Positions 1-11,800 of a stretch of DNA of 64,000 nt are shown here, piece by piece. The translations under genes and the position numbers were made by a program. The DNA comes from Dimorphilus gyrociliatus (lineage: Eukaryota; Annelida; Polychaeta; Dinophilidae): positions 1,729,713 through 1,793,712 of the forward strand of contig CAJFCJ010000004.1 of NCBI GenBank assembly GCA_904063045.1, read 5' to 3'. The number at the start of each line of letters is the position of its first letter. Position 1 is the stretch's first letter. Under the pieces are notes generated by a model that saw nothing but the letters and a program-made list of their open reading frames with translations, made no database searches and was not told the DNA's origin.

Positions 1-439
1 TATTCATTCATTCAATCATTCATTTAGAAATAATAAAAACACTTTAACCGGACGATTTGTATTTACAAAATTTCCCAATAGAACTCATCATTTTTATCAA
101 ATCTTTACAAAATTCATATGTTTTAATACAAGACCATATTTGATAGTAGATTCTACACTTAATATTATTATTTCTTTTTAAAGTTAGCATTAAATTTGGG
201 CATTTATTAATGCAGAACAGAGTACTATCCATTTTCAAGGTTTTTAACACTACGTGACAAAAAAATTATCGGGAAGTTTAGTAATTATTGTAATTTAAGA
301 CGATTATTATATAATTTATTCAAATTTCACCATTTAAGTTGAAAAGGTTAAAAGAAAGAACAAAAAAGAAAATGAATCCTATCATTATTTTGTGCTCTTA
401 TCGTTTAAAATTCAAAAATGATACAAGTGTGATGTTTTA
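1..439. other. AT-rich flank, no gene seen
   Basis: Downstream side of the minus-strand gene that ends at 440. It is AT-rich, with a short CATT repeat at the left edge. A 68-codon open frame on the minus strand has no signal peptide, domain or splice context and is not called. The poly(A) region of the neighbouring gene probably lies here. Confidence 0.5.
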
Positions 440-1594
440 TTATAAAAGATAAAATATTAAAATCATAATATTTAGTATAATGTTAAAGCTATTTACACGG
501 AGCGATATTGAAGAATTTAAGGACATTACCCTCATCCAATCACAGTTTTTCTTTGACTTAGTTAATTGATAATGAACGACAGTTTCGTCAAATAGATACA
601 AACAATTAATTGAATTAAGTAGTCTTTCTTTAATTAAACAACTCTTTGCCTCTATTAATAGATTACAACTAGAATTTTGTAGATTAGCTAATTGCCTTTC
701 TTTAATACATTTTTTCTTGCATTCTAATCTCCGCCACCTATTCAGGTATGGTCTTTTATTGTATGTTAATCCGTTAATTCTAGGTACCCTTTGGCTGTTA
801 AATTTACAAGTTAAATTCGATTTTATCTCTTGATATTGTACGAAATATATCCATAAGCGTTTTTTGGTATTAACTAGATTCAAGCACGTTCTAACCATAT
901 TATTCAATCGACAGTCTTTCATCTGCCTATTCTGAGACTTACTGAGCAAATGGGAACAAGCTGCGATAGTTTGTATTTCACTTTTGGATATCTCAATATT
1001 AGATATTTTAGTTTTATTCCATCTATTCCATATATCTTCATCGCAAGTTGTAGCAGCTTTTTCCATCGTTTTTCTTTTCAAATCGCTAAGCCAACCATTG
1101 CAATTGTATCCTAGGCTATTCAAGCATTTATAAGCCCGAAAGCTGACTTTACAAAACGAATAATTCTCAAGAATCGCTTTCAACCATAATAGTTGACATT
1201 TATCGTTTAAGCAAGTAAAAGAAATTCCCTGTTTAAAGCTTCTAATCGTTGATTCGTCAACATTGAAAATCTGTTGAATTCGAGTATGAAATTCCCTTGC
1301 ACCGAAAGGTAGTTTTGGCTTTTGTTTACTGGACCTTTTATTGCATATTCCAACAGTAAAATTTAGTACTCTGTCTTTTATTCGCTCTGAACAGCCTGCG
1401 TGTGTTGAGATACAGTTTAACGCTTCGTTTAATCTATCGCATTTCATAAAAGCTGGATCTTGGAGTATTTCATAAATCTTATAAGGTAAACAACTCGATA
1501 TACAGAATAATTGCTCAATTCTTACTAATCTTTGAGAAAACGTTACATTTGATCTATTTAATACATTTATTAAAATTAATAATATCAATTTCAT
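440..1594 (-). CDS. Secreted, possibly GPI-anchored protein with four Cys-rich helical modules
   Basis: Single-exon gene of 384 residues; I do not recognise the family. Residues 1-20 (MKLILLILINVLN...) form a signal peptide. The mature part holds four tandem modules with the cysteine plan C-x3/4-C-x13-16-C-x8-C-x6-11-C-x15-19-C. The C-x8-C step is the same in all four (for example C-DRLNEALN-C, C-KVSFRAYK-C, C-RLNNMVRT-C, C-NLLIEAKS-C). Module 3 lacks two of the six cysteines. The last ~18 residues are hydrophobic and end the protein (NIILNIMILIFYLL), which suggests a GPI signal or tail anchor. Several N-x-S/T sites fit passage through the secretory pathway. The spacing recalls helical six-Cys secreted domains such as the nematode T20D4.11/DUF19 type, but that is only a resemblance. 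The open frame is certain; function is unknown. Confidence 0.75.
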   Translation of the reverse strand: MKLILLILINVLNRSNVTFSQRLVRIEQLFCISSCLPYKIYEILQDPAFMKCDRLNEALNCISTHAGCSERIKDRVLNFTVGICNKRSSKQKPKLPFGAREFHTRIQQIFNVDESTIRSFKQGISFTCLNDKCQLLWLKAILENYSFCKVSFRAYKCLNSLGYNCNGWLSDLKRKTMEKAATTCDEDIWNRWNKTKISNIEISKSEIQTIAACSHLLSKSQNRQMKDCRLNNMVRTCLNLVNTKKRLWIYFVQYQEIKSNLTCKFNSQRVPRINGLTYNKRPYLNRWRRLECKKKCIKERQLANLQNSSCNLLIEAKSCLIKERLLNSINCLYLFDETVVHYQLTKSKKNCDWMRVMSLNSSISLRVNSFNIILNIMILIFYLL

Positions 1595-3081
1595 TTTAAA
1601 ATGATTTTTCTTTGTTTTTTTGTTTTAGTTTATTCCATTTCATAAGATTAATTTTGATTAATACACGTCATCCGAAAGATGGCGCTTGTTATTTATTTAT
1701 TTATTATTATTTTTTAAGAAAATAGTCTAACTACGTATTCGGTAGCTTAAAGAATTTTCTAAATTTAGCTTAGGCTATATGTAGTGGCATTCTTTAACCG
1801 CTACCACCTTATACGACCGTATCATAATAAAATTAGAATTATAACTGCCTTCGCACCTGCTTTTTAGCGTCCGTCTTCGCGCTGGGACGCCCACTTAGCA
1901 TTCTACTTGTCCTATTTAGACCTTTATAACTCACTTTTTTCTAACTTAATAACGTCTTGCCAAATATACCGTCCACCAATATAAATTATCTACATTGAAA
2001 TATATTGAACATAGTTTAAAACAACATAGAAAACGCGTTGAGGCGATCTATTTGTAATATTTGTATAGATGAAGAGATAGATATGTTTATACATATAGAC
2101 ACGGAACATATTTTTTTTGATTAAGCCAGGTGCAACGGGATTGAGCGAAGAAAAAGAGAAAGAAAGGCAATAAAATGAAAGTTGCGCGTGCTATTTTATT
2201 GAATAGCGAGTTTAATACAAATTTGTTCTCTTTTCAATTCGTCCAGCTTGACTTTGGGATTTTGACGTCGGCTCTGCTGCCCTTCTTTTTTTATCTACAG
2301 GCGCGAAAATATTCTCGCACTTTCTTCGTCTTTTATATTTATTTATATATTACATATTGCATAGAATAAAGCGAAAATCTGTTTGTACCGACCGAACTAC
2401 TAGAGTTGGCCGAAAAAGCGTGCAAATGAAAAAAAAAATTACCCACTCTCATAAATCAAGCGCTAGCAGAAAGAGAGGTGGAGAGGGGGGAAAAAAAACG
2501 TGTAATTAAGTCATTTTGTTGTGGTTACTTGTGGCCTCATAAAGGTAGGCTGATATAAAATACGTTAATTAATATATACGCATAACGGCGTAAATATATT
2601 TGTAAAATATATATATTTATGAATAGTAAACTTAACATATAATATTCATATTCATATAAATATATAGATATAATCGATAAAAACTGGGTTATAACTATGG
2701 CGAATTAAGAATCATGTTGAATATTAAGTTTCAATAAGTATTGTTAGAGAGAAGATCGTGCCTTAAAGTAAACTTAGCTAAGCGATGTAGAATATGATTA
2801 AATTAAATTTGTGGAGTATGTACAGAAAAACGTATAAGCTTACTCTTTGTATAACCTATTCATATACTTGAGAAACCCTTCTACCGCCTACAGAGCATCC
2901 CGACTAACGTTCAAAAGAGAATAAAAACCCCGATCGAACGCACAATCGTACCGTATTCAATTGAGGCGCTAGGTATTTTTACGAAAAGGATAAAAAAGCC
3001 GTATTGATTAGCAGGTGTGAGGTCCCCAACTTGTATTTAGGCCGAGAAATATCAGCTTCGTCAAAGCGTTGAAGAGTCTAA

Positions 3082-3112
<31 letters not shown>

Positions 3113-4172
3113 AGGAGAAAAGAGAAACTCGGAAGACTTCATAACGTTCGACGTCTCGGAGCGAGGAATGTAATAAAGCGGCGTCTAAATGAGAAAATCT
3201 TTCTCTTGATTTTTTTTTCTACCCCTTACAACATATCGACTTTTGTGCTCCGTTTTTCTCTCCCCAGCCGGCCCTTTCTCTTATCGAATATTATGCAATA
3301 ACATATAAGCGGCTCGTGTTTAGGACGTTAACTTGGCACTATAGGAGCTACTGAGTCTCCAACTGTTGAAGAGCTAAGAAGAATGTTAATTGAAGTTGCC
3401 TAGAGAAAAAGGTGTTGTATATGCGTATTAAAATTTAAAGCGTTTCTATTTGTGCCTTCACAGATAGAGTATATAAATAACAACAGTATCTATAACATGT
3501 CTAGAGTACAAAAATACGTAACAAATGTTTAAACTTCTAATAAAGATAGAGAGGTAAAGAGCCATAGGTAAAAAAAAACATACATATATATAAAAACTTA
3601 TATATATATATTCTTATATATCCTTTATTGTGTATGCTTTATGTCTAATATAAGTGAACGCACGCGTATAATGGATAAAGTATTCAATCTCTTTTCCCTC
3701 TTATTCTTTCTTACTTTCTTCTGGAGTAACGCGTAACCCGATTGCATAACTTTGACGCTTGTTTAGAATATAGTGAATAAGGTACTTGTGGTGAAGGCAG
3801 GTGCCGGAATAAGACCCGCTTTTGCAATTTGAAACCTACACCTATAAATAAACGTCGTTGCGTTGTGTTGATTTAATTACAAATCGAGGGCGAGATCGAC
3901 TAAGTATCGAATAGCGTGAAAAGTGCTCCTCATTGCTCTTTTCAACATCATTATTCGCCCGATAAACATCGACTAGACGGTGAGACGGCCGCGAACTACT
4001 CGAAAAAGTAGATCACGCGACGGTCTAGCTCGTCTCTCATTGGCTAGCAGATCACCAATCAGCGTCGTTTTTTGTACAGACACTTTTCTAAAATCTATTA
4101 TATATAGTGAACTATCAGTCCGGACGGTGATAAAGGTTTGCTTTCTTATCTTAAGGCATGTCGACGTAGGAT
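1595..4172. other. Intergenic, upstream region of Lmx1 copy A
   Basis: About 2.6 kb between the minus-strand secreted-protein gene and the first Lmx1 exon, so the two are divergent. It contains a GA-rich microsatellite near 3082-3112, TA runs near 3590-3620, and one AGATGGCG octamer at 1677-1684 close to the start of the minus-strand gene. A 97-codon open frame at 3980-4273 runs through the Lmx1 start exon in another frame and is judged a shadow. No further coding evidence was seen. Confidence 0.5.
3082..3112. repeat. GA microsatellite
   Basis: Near-perfect AG dinucleotide run with one AAA interruption, upstream of Lmx1 copy A. Confidence 0.85.
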
Positions 4173-6974
4173 ATGGAGCTGCGCTCAGGTATTTTTCGGC
4201 ATTTTTCTACAATTTACAACAGTTTATGCCTTTTTATTGTGCTTTAAGCGTTTGTACGCAGTTTATTGTATAGATTTTTCTTTATTAATCCGCTGAATGA
4301 TTGACGGTCTTTTTTTTCTATAAACGAATCCAGATCCGATGAAAGGCGAACCTACATGCGTTGGCTGTAAATTGCCAATCGAGGAACGCTACCTTTTACA
4401 GTTGGGAGGTGAATTGTGGCACGAAAATTGTCTGCGATGCTCGGTTTGCCGGGTAGCTCTGTCGAATTCTTGCTTCGTCAGGGACGGTCGACTCTTCTGC
4501 AAAGTTGATTATTACAGGCGAGTAGAATTGAATTGAAAAACCGTCAACGTCTTGTTTGAACATCGCGCAACCTTTGACGCTATAAGCCAGACGTCATAGA
4601 GTGTTGGACACACAACTCGATGACTGACAAATGAAGAATATGAGAAAAGCGAATTTTTCTATATAGAATATTTTTAAAAAAATATGCGGCCCTCCCTCTT
4701 TACTTTTCGTGTTCGCATGTCACACTCAGAAAGGAGGACCGTAATAACATTTGCTAAAAATCAAACGTTTCAACCGACTGAACTCGTGAGAGGATTTCCT
4801 CATTCCATATCAATAGGAAGGCTGGATGTCTGCGTCTTTTCCTGAATTAATTTACTTTTACCATGAATATTTATGGCTGTTCTCGGGCTGTCAATTAGCA
4901 ATCTGTGTAAACAGGGCGTCGAAATTGTCAGGTCGAAAGATGCACGTGCTATTGACTGACGCTCATAGAAGTTACGTAAGTGTTTCGAAACGATACAGAG
5001 TCGTATTTCTGCAATAATCCGTGCCCGCGAATAGACGCCGGTCGCTGACGTCCGGTCGTCAATTTTCCCTAATCGACAATAGATGAGATCGAAAGCGTTT
5101 GATAAAAGAAAAGAGGCACGTGTTTAATTAGAACAGCTGCGAAAACCGGACAAAGTTCTTGGACGGGGCCTCGTGCCTGACGCTTTCAATATGCGGCAGT
5201 CGAATTTTCCGGCGTTTAGCGTCACAATAGCTCACTATCAAAATGCACGCCCATTCGTATTTTTTTTTCCTGGTGGCTGTGTTACTAAGGGGACGAAAGT
5301 GAGGTCTTTCTCTATTTTACTCAATTTTTTCGCACGGAAAGTGTCGGGTAGCAACTCCCGTTGAGGTTGAGTACACTCGAAACTCCTCTCTCACTTCAAG
5401 AGTAGACCGTCTCGAACGAAATTGAGAAAAAGAGGAAAGGAAAGCTAAAAAATTAGGGGGAGTTATTAAAAGAAATAGCTTGAAGGCCTATGAACGCTTG
5501 ATAATCGGATTGTTCCTCCTCGAACGAGCCCTCAGGGTTGATACTTAAACTTTTACACATTATAGCTGTGTCATTTCTCAAAAAGAATTCAAAATTTATT
5601 TCCGTAGCGTTATTCGTAAAGATCGTTCCGGTTTCAGCGTCGATTAAAAGCGTTTCAATTGTACCAGGCGAAAAGCAAATTCGTGTCAGATTCCTACTCG
5701 AGTAGTTCGACAACAAAAAGGCGAAGCGCGCAGTTTGTTTGCAGTCGCTACTAGCAAAACGTATAATAGCAGCAATATTGCGGTACGTTGGCCGCTGGGA
5801 AAGATGACTGGCAGGCAAAACTCCTTTTTCCTCACAACGAACACGTGATCGATTTTTTATCCCCGCATTCCGGGCGTTACAGACGCCGACGTCCAGCCGA
5901 AAGCGGAATTTCTTTTCCTCTTTGTTACCGTCCCTACTGCAAAACACATCAAAGACACTTTTAAATCCTCTATTCTTTATTCCCATTTCTTTCATTAGAT
6001 TCTACGGGGCGAAATGTTCCAACTGTATGCAAGCTATATCGCCACAAGAATTGGTTATGAGGGCAGGTTCAGCCGTCTATCATGTTCAATGTTTCGTCTG
6101 TTCGCTTTGCGGCTATCAACTGCAAAGGGGCCACCAATTCGTCGTCCGTCATGGACAGCTGCTGTGCAGGATGGATTACGAAAAAGAGATGGCCAGATTA
6201 CAATATGAGATAGATCCATGGTGTACAAACTTTAGCCCAAAGTGCGATATGTATGGAGCCGACGACGATAGCAGTATGGAAGAAAACGATGCCGATGCCA
6301 ACAAAGGCCCGAAAAGACCCAGAACAATTCTCACTACTTCTCAAAGAAGAAAGTTCAAGACGGCATTCGAAGTAAACCCAAAGCCTTGTAGAAAGGTAAA
6401 ACCAATTATTTTCATTGGTTCCAACGTTAAATTAAAATTGTACTATGCACTATGTACGATGTCTGTGTATATTTTGGCGGTAAAAATGAAAGAAAATTGT
6501 TTAGCACGAAGATAAACAATTTGACGGCTAAAAAGCGCGAATATCGAGTCGTCTAATCCTATTTAAAATTCAACGGCCCTCCTACGTATGTACTATATAA
6601 ATGAAGATAGAGAAAGGGAAAGGAGATAGGGATCAGATCTTACTTCCGCGCTCCCTTTTCTTACCCCCCTCTCTTTTTCTCTCTCTCTAATGATTATTGA
6701 CTCTCGGTAACGGTAGGAGCAATTCCCTAAATCCAATCAACTTAGCAATTTGGTGCGAAAAAGACACAAAGGCCTAGTCGAGTCAAATAGAAAAAAAAGA
6801 GAAAAACAAGAGAAACATAGCCACTTCGAGCTTAATCTGTGATTATTCGATAAAGCCTTGTACCGATAATGATAAAAGATAAACGCGACAAGTGTCGGTT
6901 ACTTTGATGTTGCGACAGGTACGACCGATAAGACCCGCCGCAGATAATTTAAGAACGGGCGGCTTCTTCTGTAT

Positions 6975-7024
<50 letters not shown>

Positions 7025-7795
7025 CATAGATCGTACATATATATATACTGTATATACTTATTTCTGTATTCTTTGATATATAAAGTACTCTTAAAATTAT
7101 TGATTTTTTTGCACTAATAGGTTCGAGAGGCTTTAGCAGCTGAGACTGGTCTCAGTGTTCGCGTCGTTCAGGTTTGGTTCCAAAATCAGAGAGCTAAAGT
7201 AAAGAAATTGGCAAGACGACAGGAGCAAGCCGAACAGGGAGTTACCTCCAAGAAAAGCAACAATTCGAATAAGAAAAAAGCGGTAGTAACGGCTGCTGTT
7301 TCGAAAGAATTGAATGGAGACGAATCACCTAAAGCGTCCCCACCAAACGAATCTCCTCCGCAACATTGTAGAACAAACGGTAAAAACGAAAGAAAGAGAC
7401 AAGAGGTTTTTGCAGGTTTATAAAAACCGTGCAAAAATCTTATTCATCAAAAGACATCCGACTTAATATAATCCGCCTTCAAAAAAACTTTTGCAGCACC
7501 GTCATCCGATGCCGACGTCACCCAAGATATTCACTACGCAAATTTGACGCCCCGCTCTTCTATTCAAGGTTCGAATGCTTTTTCCTTACATAATTTGATA
7601 GGATTATAAAAAGTTCTTATTGACGGATTTAAAACAGAAAGAGACGACCGAGTCAGCCTATACGGAACGTCCATTGTGTTGGATGATGTTCGAAATTGTC
7701 ATATGATCAACAATAATCAGTTAAAGCAGGCAAATCCAATCGATAAACTATATTCGATGCATAGTAGTTATTTTCAACCGACAACTGCTGAATAG
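4173..7795 (+). CDS. Lmx1: LIM-homeobox transcription factor Lmx1, tandem copy A
   Basis: Nuclear DNA-binding regulator of the Lmx1a/b family (neuronal and limb patterning in vertebrates). Predicted exons: 4173-4188, 4334-4517, 5999-6395, 7121-7415 (a donor at 7379 is also in phase), 7497-7568, 7638-7795; about 373 residues. The first coding exon is only 16 nt (ATG GAG CTG CGC TCA G). LIM1 is at residues ~14-66 (C-x2-C, WHENC, C-x2-C), LIM2 at ~73-125 (AKCSNC...YHVQC). The homeodomain is at ~172-231 and starts [16 protein letters not shown], with helix 3 [15 protein letters not shown], intact W, F, N and R contacts. The C-terminus [14 protein letters not shown] matches the conserved Lmx1 tail, which fixes the last exon. 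The intron after LIM1 starts with GC (AG|GCGAGT) where copy B has GT. An intron splits the homeobox after PCRK. A 44-bp TA run lies inside that intron. Copy B follows 1.1 kb downstream on the same strand. Confidence 0.9.
4518..5998 (+). other. GC-AG intron of Lmx1 copy A
   Basis: Exon 2 must end in phase 2 because exon 3 begins with one base before F-Y-G-A-K-C. The only fitting donor is CAG|GCGAGT at 4518; the acceptor is CATTAG at 5998. The resulting D-Y-Y-R-F-Y-G-A-K-C joins LIM1 to LIM2 with the usual family spacing. The paralog has GT at the same place (10861). The intron also holds a 180-codon antisense open frame (5453-5995), described under findings. Confidence 0.8.
6979..7022. repeat. 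TA microsatellite in homeobox intron
   Basis: Perfect TA run of about 44 bases inside the intron (6396-7120) that splits the Lmx1 copy A homeobox. Confidence 0.95.
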
Positions 7796-8876
7796 GTCGT
7801 TGTTTTTTATTCCGTGCTTGTTGTTGTTTTTTTTTTGTTTTTGTTGTGCATGATATTTTTCTCCTCTCTTTCTGTCTCAAAACTTTTCCGTAGTGCAATA
7901 ATTATACAAAGAGATATTACAAAAAAATACCAGGTTAAAGGGCATTAAAAAAAAAAGAAATTATTTCTGTCCCTCTTGTAACTGATTTATTAAAAAGTCC
8001 GCAGTTCCCCCAGAGGAGGCGGTTGAATTAACTTGAATGAGACTATTGTCGAAATTTGAAAGTTTTACGACTGTGTACTTGTTCATCCTCCGTCTGGGGA
8101 GGTATAGCGCATTCGAAACTGATAATAAGGTGCGAAAGAAAAGCGAGAAACTCGTGACACGTTGGCGCTGACCATTGTGTGCACTGATGACGCGTATAAT
8201 GACGACTCGTCACAAGGAGACCACGCCCACTTGTCACTTCCGCCTTTCTGACGTGTAGATGACGGACGAGAGGCGTCTAGGATGGGACGCTTGTTGCCCG
8301 TGATCGAGACGGATAGACAGAATAGTGGAATGGAGAAATATACAATCCAATAAGAACCTATCAAGAGCCGCCCCCTGGTGTGAGCCTGCCACATTACGCA
8401 TACACCGCACAGCAAGACGTCATGACAGTCGCTTGACCCGGTTTGCTTTTTACCCCTTGAAAATAGCCAATATCATCAGACATGACTTGATTCAAATTAG
8501 TTTTTTTTTTACTCTCATAGAGTCAATTAAATATAATTAAAAGGTTAAAGCTCTCTTTTCTGCACATAATAAAAATGATTATTGCCATTTCGTACCGCCC
8601 TTCAATTTCTCCTTCTCGTTTTCAAATTAAACTCGAAGAGCGATTTATGACTTTTACACATATAAAATAAGCGACGGTAAATTTTCTGTAAATTATTCAA
8701 ATTATCTAGGAGCTTGGTGATTGGGTAGAAACTAACCAATGAACGTTCAACTTGGCTGCTATCCAGGCACATGAGAAGGCGGCTTAACGCGCTCTACTCT
8801 TTGAAGTGCGAATGACGTGCAAACATTTCGCGACTGTTCGCCTGAACATTCCTTAGAAAACGCCAGGAGAAGAAGG
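7796..8876. other. Spacer between the two Lmx1 genes
   Basis: 1.1 kb that holds the 3' end of copy A and the promoter side of copy B. The part at 8000-8480 is clearly less AT-rich than the surroundings and carries a CTCF-like site (8368-8381). Overlapping open frames on both strands (8043-8415) have no domain and follow from the higher GC. Reads as regulatory sequence. Confidence 0.5.
8368..8381 (-). promoter_or_regulatory. CTCF-like site between Lmx1 paralogs
   Basis: On the minus strand ACACCAGGGGGCGG fits the CTCF core CCASYAGRKGGCRS at 13 of 14 positions. It sits ~0.57 kb after the copy A stop and ~0.5 kb before the copy B start, where an insulator between tandem duplicates would be expected. 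Occupancy is inferred only. Confidence 0.5.
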
Positions 8877-11800
8877 ATGGGTAAGTGTTTGTTTCTTACC
8901 ACTTTTACTTACAACGTAACAATGTGCGGACGCGTGTGTATTTAATGAGATGCGCAATCGAACGGAAAGAATAAAGAGCGTCGATCCTAGCGGGGTTCCC
9001 TAAAACTGTTGATAGCGGTTGAATTTGACACTGTCGACCCGTCGGACGTTTCGAATTTATTACGCACGAACGGACGCTAATTTATTATGCAAAAGGCAGC
9101 CTCTTTCTGTATGCTTTTTTTCGCCCTTAAGCAAACTACTTTTGAACGATAATCGATAAAATCGCGTCCGGAAGCGAACGGGGCATTTGACGGGCAGAGT
9201 TTTGAAGGGATTAAGCTTAAAATGATCGTCGTCGCAGGTAAGATAATTATAAACGGTTTATGGGGAAACGATAATGATTAACGAGTCGTTTAAATCCGGA
9301 CAAATGAATATGAATTACGTACGTATAAAGTTATATAGAACCTACTTAAATGTACGTTTTTATACGATTATTATTTATATATTACTGTATAAGTATCATT
9401 ATACTGCTCATACGGTAGATACAAGCTGTATATAGTTTGTAGTGAAAACAACAAGGCTCGTTCATCTATCAACCGCGCACCTGGAATCAGGTGCAAACAC
9501 GAAAAGGGTGCGATAAATCGAGATAAGAGCCCGTTTAACCACTTCTTTCAGATAATTCCGTCTCTAACACGCAAGCTAGACTCTCTTATTCTCTCTTTCT
9601 CTCTCTCTTACACACTGTCTATTGCAAACAACATCAACAATAACAATAATAATAATAACAACAACATATAGTTTTCCCACGTAAATCGATCAGATGTGTA
9701 TACCAGATCCTGTTAAAAGCCGTTTTATTGTATAAACATATCGATCGGGGGTTGCATTGAATAAGCCTCCACACCGTACCGAAAAATATATATAAATATA
9801 AATATAAATATCAAGATATAAGAAAATACACAGAGTTTATACTTAACATATAGGATGTATAAATACCGATATGTTTATTTATATAGCTTATATACCTTTA
9901 CGAATTCTTATTATGTAGGAGCGTTCAATTACCTATTAAGGTATGTTTGCCTTGTTATACTGTTTAAATAAATTACATGTATTCAGCATTCTATCGTTAG
10001 CTTGGACACTTATATTCAATTTTTCACCTTAATTTTCGATAGTGTTTCCGGCTTATGTACACAATATGAAAGCTTTTCTACATGTGCCCGCGTATATATA
10101 AATACAGACACATACATATAAATATATTAAACTAAACAAAGGAAAAGGCAGAAATCTTTGGGCAAACATATTGTAAATGATAGGCGGATAAACATAAAGA
10201 TAGAGTGCGTGTTTACAGAACTTTTGCAGTATTGAGAGGCGAGATAAGTCCCAACCATCTGTCTTGGTTATCGCACATTTTTCGATTTGACAAACAATGT
10301 TGCCCAATTTCCACGTTTCTGTTATTTTATAAAAGAGAAATGAAAAAAAGAAATTTTAACACCTTTTGTTTGTATAAAAAACTGTATGTAAACCTATACA
10401 AACATAGGTGTATTTATAGATGTACAGTATATACATTTCCCTAAATAATCTACACTGCAGTATGCTGCACATAAATTTCTATCAAAAGTCTAAATTGAAA
10501 CATTCATTGTGTTTTATAAAGGATTTTGTTTGTTTTCTTTTTTCCCTTCTCAGTTATGTTTTCTTTATTTTCCTTCCTTAATAGACCTTACGGAAGGATA
10601 TGTGCATTAAACTTTCGACACCAACTCTTATGCGTATATTATATTACACACTAGTTTTTATTTTACTACTACTTTGTTGTAGAATCGAAAGTGAATTGCT
10701 GTACAAAATGCAGTCAGCTAATAGAAGATCGCTTCTTTCTTAAAGTTATGGATGAATGCTGGCACGAAAAGTGTCTAATTTGTTCCGAATGTGGTGTGAG
10801 CTTGGAAAAGAGTTGCTTCGTGAAAGATGGCCGATTTTTCTGCAGGAACGACTACGAAAGGTATTGTATCAGATTATATTAGTTTTATCCGTTTGTAATT
10901 AATCGCCTTCCTTCCGTAAATGCCCATTAATCGTAATTAACAAAGAGACGGTCGACATTGAAATGTTACCCATTGTTTTGTTGATTGCGTAACAGAATTT
11001 TTTTGTATAGGGGATAATATATATTGGCGATATAATAGCCATGCCCTCCTTTATTCGTACCGTCGCCTTTTAACAATACGCTTTGTATTCAATTAAGGTG
11101 TAAATAAAGCGTTTAGTCGAGCGGTCAAGCATTTTTTCTCACGTTTTTCAAATTTTATATGATCCTCTTTAAAGTATATAGTGTAGGCATTCTATCCTTT
11201 TTATACTATGTTTTCAATTTATATAATACGCGTTATCTTATATAATACAGGCTTAAATAAAATTATTTGTATCAATGAAAAGCTTAGTTTACATGTTTAT
11301 CGACAAACTAAGGTGTAAAAGCTACCGACTACAACCGCCGCAGCTACCTCTGCCTGCAAACGACCGATAAGAGAGGTGTTGTGGGCCTAAATATAGGAAA
11401 GACTAAAAATAAATATATAAGTATAAAGTTTTCGAAGGGCAAACATTGCGGCTCCGTTTGATCTGCAAAAAGAAAGGACAGTAAGCCTAGCGCATGGCAG
11501 ATCGGACAGGGCGATAAGAGCAAAGATCAATCGATAGCTCCTTAATCCGCCGCACCCTGAAATAGCTCGTAAAAATATTCCGACAATGGCCGAAAGACTT
11601 AACAACGACTCGTTAAAAATTCCAACAGCTTTTCTTTTCCTTCTTTTTGCAGTTTGTATTCAACAAATTGTTGTGGTTGTCGGCGAAGTTTATTATACGG
11701 GACTTTTGTAATGAGAACGAACTTGGGTCAAACTTTTCATTTGGAATGCTTTGCCTGTTCTATTTGCCATTATCGGCTGCAAACTGGCGATGAGTACGCT

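Noticed and set aside
7561-7575. tRNA B-box-like GGTTCGAATG
   Set aside because: It is the donor region of an Lmx1 exon; no A box or cloverleaf around it. No tRNA was found elsewhere by eye.
8043-8540. Overlapping open frames on both strands between the Lmx1 genes
   Set aside because: No signal peptide, domain or splice partner; explained by higher local GC. More likely regulatory DNA.
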